Assembly (NCBI GenBank): GCA_012064385.1 | Contig: QRDG01000480.1 | Coordinates: 491,358 to 555,357 of the forward strand | Direction of reading: 5' to 3' | From: Puccinellia tenuiflora | Taxonomy: Eukaryota > Streptophyta > Magnoliopsida > Poales > Poaceae | Length of the DNA: 64,000 nt | Shown here: positions 12,218 through 23,791 of the stretch, piece by piece | Position numbering within the stretch: the first letter of the stretch is position 1 | How the letters are laid out: each line of letters opens with the position of its first letter | Notes under the pieces: generated by a model | What the model saw: the letters and a program-made list of their open reading frames with translations, nothing else | What the model was told of the DNA's origin: nothing | The model's database searches: none | Made by a program: the position numbers and the translations under genes

Positions 12218-12231
12218 ATCTCCCCCATTTT
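12218..12231 (-). other. Polypurine tract
   Basis: The minus-strand sequence AAAATGGGGGAGAT abuts the 3' LTR (TGAAAGTGCA), as expected for the plus-strand primer. It lies in the loop of an inverted repeat described in the findings. Confidence 0.8.
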
Positions 12232-15200
12232 GGTAATTGATGACAATCCCTTATTAAGAGGGTTTATATAATGAATAAAGCAACCTTGCAAGACAAACAA
12301 GCAAGGATGCAAGCGCATTAAAGGCAAATGCAACAAAAGCATTAAACCCAAATTCCCTTAAACCCTCTAAACTTCTCCCCCATTGGCATCGATTGCCGAA
12401 ATGGGAAGAAAAATTTAGAGAGCCAATATAATATGAGTTCCTCCATAAAGGTGATGACAATCCCTTTTAACGGATAATTAGAGGAAATCAAACTATATTG
12501 AGGATCAAAAGATTGCAAAAAGATGAAATCATTTTAAACATCTCCACAAAGGAGAAAAGCAATCGAAAAGATCCAAAGCGAGAGTTCTAAATAAAAATGG
12601 AGAAGCTCCCCAATGTTTATGCACAAAATGAAGAGTGCACAAATATGGTATCCTCACTCCCCCAAAATCATCTAGAACACGCAACAAGTGCAAGAGTGCA
12701 TAATGCAAAAAGCAAATCATAGCACTTGCAACAAAGATGTGGTTGAGCCATAAAGGAAATACCAATTTTCAAAGATTCAACATAAGATAGGCCCAACCGA
12801 AAAAACAAAGATCTTTAAAAAGGTATGCTCACAAGCTTAGGGATAGCAATTGGAAACTAAACCAATTGAAAATGCCAAAAGCCAGTGAGAGCATTTAGTC
12901 AAAGAAAAATCAACATGCTCACCAAGGTAGGCATGAGGTCAAAGATCTTCAAGAAATACATGAGTGTGCTAAGATACCAATAAACATAAGACAAGCACTC
13001 ACGAGACAAATTTGGAACCACCAAAGAATTATAGATGAAAAACAAGGTGGCTCAAAAGAATTAGGATACCAACTAAAAGGTGACCTCTCTCATATGTATA
13101 GGTTTCTAATTGGACAAACCATTGAAGATATACATCCGCAAAGAAACATATACATACGAAATAGTTTGGAAAAAAGAAGAACAAGGTATCCAAAAGGAAG
13201 TCATAAATATACAAATGAGATTGTTGCTTAAACGCATAGCACATAGCTCAAATTTATCTCATTGTATATAAATGAACTTCAAATATATCAAATGCATCAC
13301 ACATATCACTAAGTGAACAAGAGATAGTGGAGATGCTTTGAGTTAGGCAACAAGTATCACATACAAATAATATCAATTGAAGAAAAGGTTTTCGCAATTT
13401 CATCACAAATATCACAAAGATATACCACGTGAAGGAAATAAGCCAAAACCACAACAATTGCACATAAAGGATTTCATGCCAAGAGGCAACCTACACAAGG
13501 TTGTGACTAGAAAAGTATGCATGAGATAGATACTTGTTACCGAGATGACATTGGTGATGAAGATGATGAGAGTTGGTTTGCCATCAAAGCTTGACTCCGA
13601 CAATCACACGGTGAGAACACCTTCCTTATGAATGAGGCAAGCATCCAATGCATCTCCATTGTACCTAAAACAAAATTAGAGTACAAAATGGTTCCCAAAC
13701 TCATTGGGTTCCATAGTAGTTAGATCAACTACAATATATAGGAAACACTCCACATAAATATGTGCATATAGATATGAAATTGAATTTCATGCACATCTTA
13801 GCCGATTTAGGATTCGGTGGAGTATCCCCTATATATTGGATCAAGAAAGATAAGCATGCTAAAATAATATAAATTAGTAACCGAGCATGCAAAGGCTTTC
13901 TAGAACCAAAAGAGATACAATTTGGACGAAAACACAAAGTGAACCAAAAAGGTTGTCCAAATTATATCAAAATCCAAATCAACACATGAATTAGGAGAAA
14001 TCAAATCAACCTATGATTGATTCCAAAACACATCAACACATGAAGTGTGATATCAAAAGGAATCAAATCAACACAACAAATGATCGATAAGACACCAATT
14101 GAAAATAAGATACCAATTAAAACAAAAATATCAACTAGGAGAAAAGATACCAAGAAGAGGGTGATACTTGACAGAAATCAAGTAAAGTAAGATAAAGCAA
14201 AAAGATATCAAGACTCCCACAATAAATATCAATTGGAACAAATATCTATGGAGGAGATATTAAATTCCAATTAATACCAATTGAAGGTATCAACACAAGA
14301 TAAAGAATCAAATGCCAATTGAAAGGATAAAAAATTGATAGATAGGTTAGTGTTCTAAATAAAAAGGAATGCTCCCCCAATATTCATGCATTATCTTTGA
14401 TATTTGCATTTGAATACAAAATGCATGCACAAGGGATCATTACTCTCCATATTTTATTTACAACACTAAACACTACCAATTGAAGAATAGGATCCATTCA
14501 AAAGGCAAGGAAGGAAATAGATAGAGCAAATTAAAGCAAGAGCCAAAGTGAAGATGATCTACAAAATCCACCACAATTACTAGTATCACTTGTCATGGAC
14601 AAGGAGTATATAGAGATATTTCTCGGTGGTATAAGGAATGATGTACAAGACCAACTTCACAACAAACAAGCAAATGGCAAGAGATAAGAATTAAAACACC
14701 ATTTTCTAAAAGAGGTTTGTTGGTAGTTTCAATTATTCGAACCAACCGGCAAAGCCATGGTTAGAGTAAAAGGAAACAAATGGTTTCTCACATAATATAT
14801 GGAAATGCATATTAGAGAAAAACCACACCAAGCAAATTCACACAAACAAGAACCAAAGGGTAACCACAAAGGAAAATTGGAACTTGTTTGAGCACACATG
14901 CCACATAGGAAAGATAACTTAATATATCAAATCTAAGTGGCAGACCTCAAATGTTCACATTTTGTGGGATTGTAATATGCACATAGCTTATTACTCCCCC
15001 ATAATGTGATACTTCATTTTAATTTTAAACAAGAGGCAAATAAAACCAACTAGAGAAATTAATAGACATGTAGAATTTGAATTTCTCATGAATATGACAT
15101 ACCACATAGTAGCTAGATAATATTGAAATATCAATACTAGGTGGTGTCCTTCATGTACACACATTTTTAGGTTTGTGAAGTGCACAAAGCATTTCACTCC

Positions 15201-15565
15201 CCAAAATGGGATGGCCCACTAATATCTCAAAAAGCCAAATTAAATCCACACAAGATCTAAAAAGCTCAACACAAAGTTACACTTACATGATAAACAACTA
15301 TCATACAAAACCTTGAGTAACAAGACTAGTAGGAAAGTAGCATATCATATACAAGCACATGCTAGGAACAAAACTAACACATGCAAGGGGGCAAGCAACT
15401 TTCAATGAATATATGAGTTAAATACAAGTTACCGCAAGGAGGAAGCATTGGATATGAGATAGAGCAATATATTCCAATTGACTTGGCTTGAGAAATAAAC
15501 CATGAAGATCCCTCAATTCTTCAAAAGTAGCCAAGTCACCAATGTCCTCCACAAACACCTATTGA
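12232..15565. other. Non-coding internal region of the retrotransposon
   Basis: The place where pol would be expected holds AT-rich, stop-filled sequence on both strands, with many CAA/AAG-rich stretches. CTCCCCC-type (minus: GGGGGAG) motifs recur at about 12374, 12656, 14382, 14995 and 15197. I see no protease, integrase, reverse transcriptase or RNase H motif. Confidence 0.75.
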
Positions 15566-17868
15566 TCAAGTTGAAGCTTGTTGGTCCCCAACCAAGTTGG
15601 GTCCTAAGAGGTTAGTCACAATAGGCTTGGGAACCCAAATGGTGCTTTTCTTGACACCACTTTGAGCTCCCACATACTTGGCAACCACATTGCCAACTCT
15701 ATCCTTCCTAAGAGAATATACATCATCAATTATGATAGGAGAGGAAGAGGTACCGTTAGTGCATGAAGAAGCAAAATGACCTTTGCCACGGCAAAGGTAG
15801 CAACATCGACTCTTCTTCTTCTTAGTGGGCTCCTCAACTTGAGGAGCATTGGTTTGAGTCTTCTTAGGAGGTGGCCGTTGTTCAACACGTGGTTGAGCAC
15901 GAGATTGAGCAAGAGGCCGCTTCCCTAGTTGCTTCTCACTAAGAGGCATCTTCTTCTTCATTGGGCAATCCCGAGCGTGGTGCCCTTCTAGCTTGCACTT
16001 GAAGCAAGTGATCTTGGCCGGATTCTTGATTTGAACTTGGCCCTTCTTGTTGGACTTGGACTTGTTGATGGAGTTGAATCCAAGTCCACACTTGTCATTT
16101 GGGGATTGTTGCACACGTAACATGTTGTCAAGTGCACTCTTCCCCTCATGACGCTTTTCCAAACCTTTCTTCAAAGAAGTGGCTTGGGCCTTGAGCTCGC
16201 CTCTCTTCTCTACACGGTTAGTGACAACACAAGTACTAGAGGAGGTAGATGCATCATTGTTAGAGCAACAAGGAAAAACAAGTAATTCATCACATGATGT
16301 ACCAACATTCTTAGTGGATGAACTACTAGGACTAGCACATGGCAATATAGCATCATTAATTAAAGTTGTGCTAATATCCACATGAGGCTCACTTGATGTT
16401 ACCTTTGTAGTGATGGCCTCATGAGCTAACTTAAGACAAGCATAGGATGCTAGAAGTTCATCATTAGAGCTAGATAGCTTTTCATGATTTGCTTCCAACT
16501 TCTCATACTTGCTAGTTAGCAACTCAAGTTGAGCCCTTAGCTCAACATTCTCCTTCGACATAGATGCTTCACAAGAAATTGAGTTAGTAGCACAAGCATC
16601 ATTGACATTAGGGATGGAAGAAGAAATCTTAGCAAGCTCTTCATTTAATTTAGCATTTTCATTTTTCGTGACCTTATATTTAGCAATGGCATGGTCACGT
16701 TCTTTAATGATTTTAGCAATTATTTCATTATGAGACTCCTCGATAGAATCTAGTTTCTCCTCAAGAGAAGCACGAGTCTCTTGCTCTTCCTCAAGAGCAT
16801 CTTCTAACGATGCTTTCTCCATAGCATCATCTCTTTCGATCTTACCCTTTTTTTCAAGGCTTGCTTCCAAGGCCTCAATAGTTTCCCCACGCTCAATAAG
16901 AGTGCTCATGATTTCAAAGAGGTTAGCTTGGGCACTTTTATTACTAGGAAGGGCTTTAAGAATCATTAGACCTTTATTTTGAAGAAGGGCATTAACTTTT
17001 TCCATATCATCTTCTTCATCATTATTATCATTATTATCATTATTATTATTATCATCATTGTCATTACTAGAAGATTTAGCCATAAGACAATGAGAGGTGG
17101 ATGAAGAAGAATAATTAATTTTTGAACTACTCAAGTTCACATCTTGTTGCATAGCAAATTGGGTTTCCTCTACATTATTATTCATGCAAGAGTTAGAGGG
17201 AACACAATCATTTTTATCATGGCAACAAGATAAAGCAAACATATCATCAAGAGATTTATCTAAGCAATTTTTGGATGATATTCAAGGACTATCAAAACTA
17301 GCATGTATGACATTTGGAGTGCTAGAAAAGTTTAAGTCCAAAGATGAGGCATTGCAACAGGATAGAGATAAAAGATCATCAAAAATGAGATCACTATCAA
17401 TATTGCAAGACCTATCACTACTCACCATTACATTGATTTGTGGCTTACCACATTTTGGTGAACTAGATGAAGACGAGAGCTCGTCACGGCCGGAGGTGGA
17501 GGGAGAACAATCATTCTCAATAGAGTTGGACACTCCATATTTTTCTTGAAGCTTGGTCCATAATTCATGAGTATCCCGGAGAGGCATGTTGACTCAAAAA
17601 CTACAATACTCACAAATTTGCAAAACTCATTAGAATGTAGAGCATCTAGATATAAGTTTTTCTCATCCTCTAAAGTTGTACTTTCGTAATCCTTTGGAGT
17701 AGAAAAACCTATATCTAGGATACACTCAATATTGGGGTCCAAGACCCGTAAGTGATTAAGCATATGAGTTTTCCAAACATTAAAATTTGTGCCATTAAAT
17801 CTAAACAAGGAATTGTGCACTAAATCCCTAGACGACATCTTTAATCTCAAGGCGGTAAAGCCAAACAA
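15566..17868 (-). pseudogene. gag gene of the LTR retrotransposon, interrupted
   Basis: Reading on the minus strand, the N-terminal part (from about 17838) has the Copia gag start pattern, with FNGTNFNVWKTHMLNHL and later HELWTKLQEKYGVSN. The reading frame shifts near 17590, and a TGA stop follows at about 17282-17284. The same frame then continues as a 558-codon open stretch (15566-17242): an Asp/Asn-rich low-complexity run, a long Glu/Lys-rich probable coiled coil, and two zinc knuckles of the form C-x2-C-x4-H-x4-C (CFKCKLEGHHARDC and CYLCRGKGHFASSC). Zinc knuckles bind the RNA genome in nucleocapsid. With one frameshift and one stop the full protein cannot be made from this copy, though the long C-terminal part remains open. 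No protease or polymerase follows. Confidence 0.85.
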
Positions 17869-17878
17869 GAGAGACGAG

Positions 17879-17890
17879 GCTCTGATACCA
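17879..17890 (-). other. Primer-binding site (initiator tRNA-Met)
   Basis: The minus-strand sequence TGGTATCAGAGC lies two bases inside the 5' LTR. It is complementary to the 3' end of plant initiator tRNA-Met, the standard primer of many Copia elements. Confidence 0.9.
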
Positions 17891-17892
17891 AT

Positions 17893-20530
17893 TGAAAGAA
17901 CAACCTACGTCCGGATGTCGCCTAGAGAGGGGGGGGTGAATAGGCGATTAAAACTTTTTCTATTTAGAGGCTTGATAATTGCGGAATAAAACTAGGTGTT
18001 TAAATTAACAAGCCAACAACCTAATATTCTAGGTTCACCTATGTGCACCAACAACTTATGCTAAGCAATTTAAGCAACAAAAAGATAGCAAGATATGAAC
18101 TTCAAGCACGAAGGCTATCACAATGTAAATGGCATAAGTAAAGCTCGGGTATAGAAATAACCGAGGCATGCGGAGACGAGGATGTATTCCTGAGTTCCTC
18201 CTTGTTAAGGGAGTACGTCTCGTTGGAGGGGTGTGAGCTCGCCACAAAAGGCCTACTCAAGATGTCACAAAGGCCTCACCCTATTCTCCGATGAACCTCA
18301 CCCAAGGGATTGGTTCACCTTCCACTATCGGAATCCTTCGGGGCGAATTCTGGAGCCCTTTTACAACTTGCTTGGGGCACACACCCACAACTCAATTGGG
18401 GGCTCCCAAATTGTGCCGAAGCTTCACAACCGAAGTCTCCGCGGCACCTCCAACCGTCTAGGGTACAGGATGCACCCAAGAGGCAACAAGCTCTTTGGAA
18501 CACAATGCACCCAAGAGTAACAAGCTTCTCAACTTCGATCTTCACGTATCACCGTAGGGAGAGCAACCCGATGCAACAAATGCAAGAGGCAAGAACACAC
18601 AAAGTGGTCAAGTCCTTCACTCCCAAATTCCAACCAAGCAACAAATGCTTTGGGGGGAATAGGAGAGGAAGAACAAAGGGGATGAACACAAAGCAACCCC
18701 AAATCTAGATCCACAAGATTCCCTCACTTAGAGGGGATTTTGATTGGTGGAATGGTAGATCTAGATCTCCTCTCTTGAAACCCTAAATTTGGGCAAGAAT
18801 CATTGGAGGGGAAGAGAGGAATCAAGCTCATAAGGATTAGAGAAAAGGGAAAGAGAAAGAACAAGTGAGCAAGGTGTGTAACCAGGTTTTGGGGGGGAAA
18901 GAGGCTTTTTATAGCCTCCCCCAAAAACTAGCCGTTGGAGCCTGTCCAGGCCGGAGACTCCGGAGTAAGTGACAGGAGACTCCGGCCTGCTAGGTCATCG
19001 GGGAGGCCGGAGATTCCGGTCCTTGGGGCCGGAGACTCCGGCCATGCCGGAGACTCCGGGCACCCTCTGGGGGAGCTCCGGACCCCTATCTAGAGGCGCA
19101 CCACACAGATGCAAAAGGGCTGAGGAAAAAATTCGGGCCGGAGATTCCGGGTCCTCGGGCCGGAGACTCCGGCGGGCCGGAGACTCTGGTGGGCCGGAGA
19201 CTCCGGTCCTTCTCCGGGGGTGTTCCGGACCTCCAACAGAGCCGCACCACAGCAAGACAACGGCAGCGAAAATACAGGGACCGGAGATTCCGGGTCATTT
19301 GGGCCGGAGACTCCGGTGGGGCCGGAGACTCCACCCCATCTCCGGGGTACCTCCAGACCGAGTCCAGGAGCACACCACACAACAGACGTTCGGCAGCGAA
19401 AACAGGGGCCGGAGACTCCGGTGTAGATCCAACAGAAAAACCAAAGCCCCATAACTTTTGCAAATGAACTCCGTTTTCGATAATCTTGGACTTGTTGGAA
19501 TCGTCACAATGAGCACAACAAGATTATGCAGAGAAACATCATAGTCCAACAAAATATTATAAAACCAAACGGGGAAAGAATAAAAACTCTTTTTCGCAAA
19601 CCGAAAAACCGTTTCTTTTGCAATTGAAGTCCAAATGAAGCAAAACCACTTTTGTTGGAAAGAGGACGACAAAAGCAACCTTTGAAAATGGCAAACTAGC
19701 AAAGGAGATTTTGCAAAGGGTTGGAAAGATGAAACCTTCCAAAAGGATGAACCGGCAAAAACTCCAATACCGAAGATGCAAATGAAGGCGCATAAGCAAA
19801 CCGTTTTCGGTGAACTTAGCCTTGTTATGACGAGCACGACAAGCACTAAGACCACACCACGATAAGAGACAAATAAGAACCAACAAAGATGATTGCATGG
19901 ATGCAAAGTTTTGTGCTCTCTACGACGATACGATCACGAAACTCGGTCGAGAGCCCCTCTTGATAGTACGGCTATCTATCCTATAACCCGGTCTCTCAAC
20001 TAACATCATGAGACCGGTGAAATAAAAGCCCTATCAAGATCATACCTTTGCCTTGCGCTTATAATCCACTTGATTGCGCTTTGCTTGGTGAAGATTCACA
20101 TGTGGCTCCCCCATACACCAAGATGGGAGAAGCACCTCTTCGGCATATCTTCACTTGGCCTTTGTCTTGATGACGAACACCTTGGCCTTGATCAACAAAT
20201 GATCTTCTTCCCTAAACCTTGACTCCAACACATGGAGAACAAGCAAGACCTTGACTCTAACAAATGGAGACAAGCAAGCTAATGGACACCTCTTCGGCAT
20301 ATCTTCACTTGGCCTTTGTCTTGATGACGAACACCTTGGCCTTTATCAACAAATGATCTTCTTCCCTAAACCTTGACTCCAACACATGGAGAACAAGCAA
20401 GACCTTGACTCCAACAAATGGAGACAAGCAAGCTAATGGACACCTACAAATATAGCTCAATGCAAATATTAGTCCATCGAGATTGTCATTAATTACCAAA
20501 ACTATGCATGGGGGCAACCATGCACTTTCA
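17893..20530 (-). repeat. 5' LTR of the gag-only retrotransposon
   Basis: This copy (2638 bp) is the promoter-bearing LTR. On the minus strand U3 runs from 20530, the dyad array is 19421-18951, the TATA box is TATAAAA (plus 18907-18913), and R/U5 ends at 17893. Length differences from the other LTR lie mainly inside the dyad array. Confidence 0.92.
18951..19421. repeat. Dyad-repeat array (CCGGAGACTCCGG) in the 5' LTR
   Basis: This is the counterpart of 10650-11108. It has extra units at about 19041-19058 and about 19170-19190 and lacks one segment present near 11088-11108 in the other LTR; seven units are exact. It ends about 40 bp upstream (minus strand) of the TATA box. Confidence 0.85.
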
Positions 20531-21046
20531 CCATCGCAACAGTAAATAATCATTGATTTTATATGGCGGTTTCTTTTAGAGTTTAATTAACTGCATAATG
20601 TACATTTACAATCCATCTTTTGTACATTTACAATCCACCATTTGTGGAGTAGGTTAGGTAATTATGATTGATGTCGCGCAATAATTCATACCATTATGCA
20701 CCTCGGCATGGTTTTGAGTCTCATGATGCCCATGTTCCATCTGGATACACTTTCTGGCAGATACAAATAATCTAAGCATTGATCATATCTTCATCACATA
20801 AAGTTGATAATTTGAACACAGTCCAAATAATCCAAAGACGATATGTTGTATCCTCTCTTTACTTCGTACTTTTTGTTTGCAAACTATACAATTTGAATCC
20901 GCATATCTATCATAATGGTAGCTCTGACTCTTCTGAAATTCAGTTTCCCTTTACTCAAGGCCCTTGAGGTTTTGCTGGCCTAGTTGTTAGTCAGTGAATC
21001 TTGTTTAAGTTTCAAATAATATGTTTTTGTCGAGTGTAAATAAGGA
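20531..21046. other. Intergenic, no supported gene
   Basis: AT-rich sequence follows the right target duplication (20531-20535). TACATTTACAATCCA is repeated at about 20600 and 20623. Nothing else was recognised. Confidence 0.5.
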
Positions 21047-21049
21047 GAA

Positions 21050-21806
21050 CATTGGGGCATTTGCATCCGCTTAAAAAATGCTTTTTTAATGCCTTAAATG
21101 TCAAGAAGTTTTGAAACAAAAATCCACGCATATATCTCGCATAAACATTAGCGCGGCACAAAGTTTCGTGAGAAAATTCATTTTATCTTTCCTCCCAAAA
21201 AAGAGAGAAATTTTCGTGACATACATGGGAAAATGCATATATGAACATGCGGGCATCTACTCCGTTTTGAAAAAACATATTTCCAAATGATAGAAAAATT
21301 CGAAAAAGGTGCGTACGTACATATCCATGTTCTATATGCGTGCAGAAACTTTCGTCGAAAATTAGTGATTATTTTGGTCTGTGTAAAAATGACAAAAAAA
21401 TGTCTTGTGAAAAGTTTTGTTCTCAACTCCGAAATTTGTCTTTTTTGTGGAGGCAAAATAAAAAGTCATTTTTTTCCAAAACTTTGTGCTGCGCGAATAT
21501 TTCGGAGAGATGTACACATAAAATTTTATTTCGAAATTTTTACACATTTTAAATCGTTTTTAAAATGAAATTTTTGAAAAACGGGGTAGATACCCCCATG
21601 TTCAGATCATCCACTCTCGACATACATGAGACATATATAGCACATATTTTTGTCTTCTTTACACAGTTCTAGTAAAAAATTGTTTCTCCGCGAAAATTTC
21701 GGTGCACACATAGAACCTATAAAAGGTATGCGCACACATTTTTTTTTTCCGAATTTTTAAGCATTTTGAAAAAAAAAATCAAAACCGGGTGCAAATGCCT
21801 CCATGT
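21050..21806. mobile_element. Fold-back MITE with a second MITE nested in it
   Basis: The outer ends are inverted: GAACATTGGGGCATTTGCA at about 21047-21066 and the complement of GAACATGGAGGCATTTGCAC at about 21787-21806. An inner inverted pair, GAACATGCGGGCATCTACTC at about 21245 and the complement of GAACATGGGGGTATCTACCC at about 21584-21603, marks a related element inside. Open frames on both strands here are palindrome by-products. Target duplications were not resolved. Confidence 0.55.
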
Positions 21807-23708
21807 TCACCATGCTATTTTCCGTTTCTGTCTCAAAAGAATTTATCCTGTAACTGGTGGAGTTAACAGACAACAAATACGGTAATACTGCTTCCTACAG
21901 CAGCAGTGTTCCTTGACTCTGAACACCTGTTCTTGTTGACACGTTTATCATTGTTGTTTGCAGAATACACCGAATTGGAATGAAGTTAAAACTTGGAACC
22001 AGTTTATCTGCCTATACTGTCCTTGATGCATCCTGCCTCTGTGCGTGTGTCTGTGTGATGTACAATTCTGTTATCCAGCTGCCATCAAATTCAGCTTGAT
22101 TAAACCCCTTACATGGATGTTTGCTGCCGATCCAAGCATTGCACCCCCGTCTTAACCGTGGTAAATCTGCCATGGATTTCCACGAGCCACTCAAGCCTTG
22201 AGACCACGAGAGATGAAGTTGGCTTTCTTTTGGTTAAGTCTGAAAAGAACAGTCACTTTTATTTCTTTTCGTTTTTGTTTTTTACTTTTCATTTATTCAG
22301 CTCGCATTTTTTTCCTTTGCTTGCGTTGCGTTGCGTCGCTTTCATCCATTGTTACCTGACGTTTTGGTGTGGCTCTCCCAAACGCTCGGCCGCTTTAAAA
22401 AAAAGAAGAGAGTAACTGTCAAACCTTTGAAGCTCCTACGGGAGATTTCAGCTTTGGATTCTCTCTCTTTACCTTGCTTTGGAGCCTCTGGCAAATTTGT
22501 TGCTACTCCGTGCACCTCCCTCTGCCCTGCCCACCCAGTTCTACATGAAGAACCGGCAGGCCAACATCAAGTCAGCAATATTCATTCGAACTTACCATTC
22601 ATTTCACTGCGGGTGGTCCCGTCGCAAACCATGAGTGCCACCTGGGACATCAGGCAGGCCCACCACCTGACCGAAAGAACAGAGACCGAACCAAAGGCTA
22701 ATTACTCCTCGCTCGGCGGACACACAGTTAAGAGGCCATCAGAGCATCAATCAATGACCTGATGAGTGATGAGTACGTACGAGGGCTGCTCACGTGCCCA
22801 CCATTTCTCACACCCGTCACGTGACACCACCTGATCCTGGTGCAAATTGCCCAATTAATTACTGGTGCCCCTGTCGCCGATCCGATCGGATCATCAAAAA
22901 GTGAGAGAGATGAGGGCTCGAAGCATGGCGTGCACACGGCCACACATGCTCAGCTCAGCCACTCCGGCCGGCCGCCAACGGTCGGCTGCGCTGCTCCCGG
23001 CCGGCGTTCGAAAAGAAAACAAATTTTATTGAACAAGATGATGCAACGGTCGGCTGCTCCATCTGGCGGCTTGGCTGACGGCAAAAGGAATCCCGGAGTG
23101 CGTGTGCGCCTCGTAGCCGTTGGGGCGTTTGAATCTCGGCGGCGTGTACCTGACGTGAGGCCAGCGGCGGCGAAGGCCTTCCCCGGAGTACGTGGCAATC
23201 CACACCAAGTGCAAGTTTGACTCCACATTTTGCGGGAAAAGGCCAGTGAATTTTGCTTACGGATGGTGACCCTAAATCGGGACCGAGTCAGTAATTTCCA
23301 CTCGATAATCTGTTAGTCTCGATAAGTTTGACTCCACTTATTGGATGTGTGATGTTATCTGTGCGAACTCCCCCCCGTCATTTTTTGTTGTTGTTGTTGA
23401 GAATTATGGCTGATCATTCGAAAGACAGGATCACGAGCTAATCAGAGCCAGGAAGCCAGGCCCCACCCACCTAAGCTTCCTTCCTCCAACGGACACCTCC
23501 GTGGACCATGGAACAGTTTCTTTGTGAACCAGGACCATCGACCAACACAGCCATTGACAAATCCGCAACGCCAGGCTCACTCAACGTCACGCGCACATCT
23601 CGGGCGAGTGAGGATTTCAAACCCCCTGACCTCAGCTCAGCTCAGCTGTGAGACCACAGTACACGGATCACATAACCAATTCTCCGATCGCTTCTCCCCA
23701 AGCTCTGC
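21807..23708. other. Intergenic region upstream of the At1g65710-like gene
   Basis: No gene is supported. Several 70-140 codon open frames lack recognisable protein features. The last few hundred bases hold CACGT-type and GC-rich stretches and CTCAGCTCAGCTCAGCT at about 23633, and presumably act as promoter of the gene at 23792. Confidence 0.5.
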
Positions 23709-23715
23709 ATAAATA
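23709..23715 (+). promoter_or_regulatory. Probable TATA box of the At1g65710-like gene
   Basis: ATAAATA within GCATAAATACC lies 83 bases before the start codon at 23792, leaving a leader of roughly 50 bases. The position suits a plant TATA box; it is inferred from sequence only. Confidence 0.55.
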
Positions 23716-23791
23716 CCAGCTCCACACGCCCAACTCCAACCTTCCACTCCACCCCGAGCTGAGATAGCCACGAGTACTCTGGTCCGCCACC

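Larger units (their letters stand above)
9591..20530 (-). mobile_element. Complete non-autonomous (gag-only) LTR retrotransposon, Copia-like, minus strand
   Basis: An element of 10,940 bp with LTRs at 9591-12217 and 17893-20530, bounded by the perfect 5-bp target duplication CCATC (9586-9590 and 20531-20535). On its own (minus) strand each LTR begins TGAAAGTGCA and ends TTCTTTCA. The 5' LTR is followed, after two bases, by the primer site TGGTATCAGAGC (initiator-Met tRNA), common in Copia elements. A purine-rich tract AAAATGGGGGAGAT directly precedes the 3' LTR. The internal region (12218-17892) encodes only a broken gag near its 5' end; about 3.3 kb downstream has no protease, integrase, reverse transcriptase or RNase H frame. 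By eye the LTRs differ at roughly 1-2 positions per 100, so insertion is recent. Mobilisation would need proteins from an autonomous relative. Confidence 0.93.

Noticed and set aside
9591..20530. Integrated virus
   Set aside because: LTRs, tRNA-Met primer site, polypurine tract and gag without envelope, movement or replication proteins identify a non-autonomous LTR retrotransposon.
21178..21568. Open frames on both strands that look alike in translation
   Set aside because: The similarity follows from the inverted-repeat structure of the MITEs.
22113..22762. Open frames of 100 and 143 codons upstream of the At1g65710-like gene
   Set aside because: No domain, no splice pattern and no start context; composition is like intergenic DNA.
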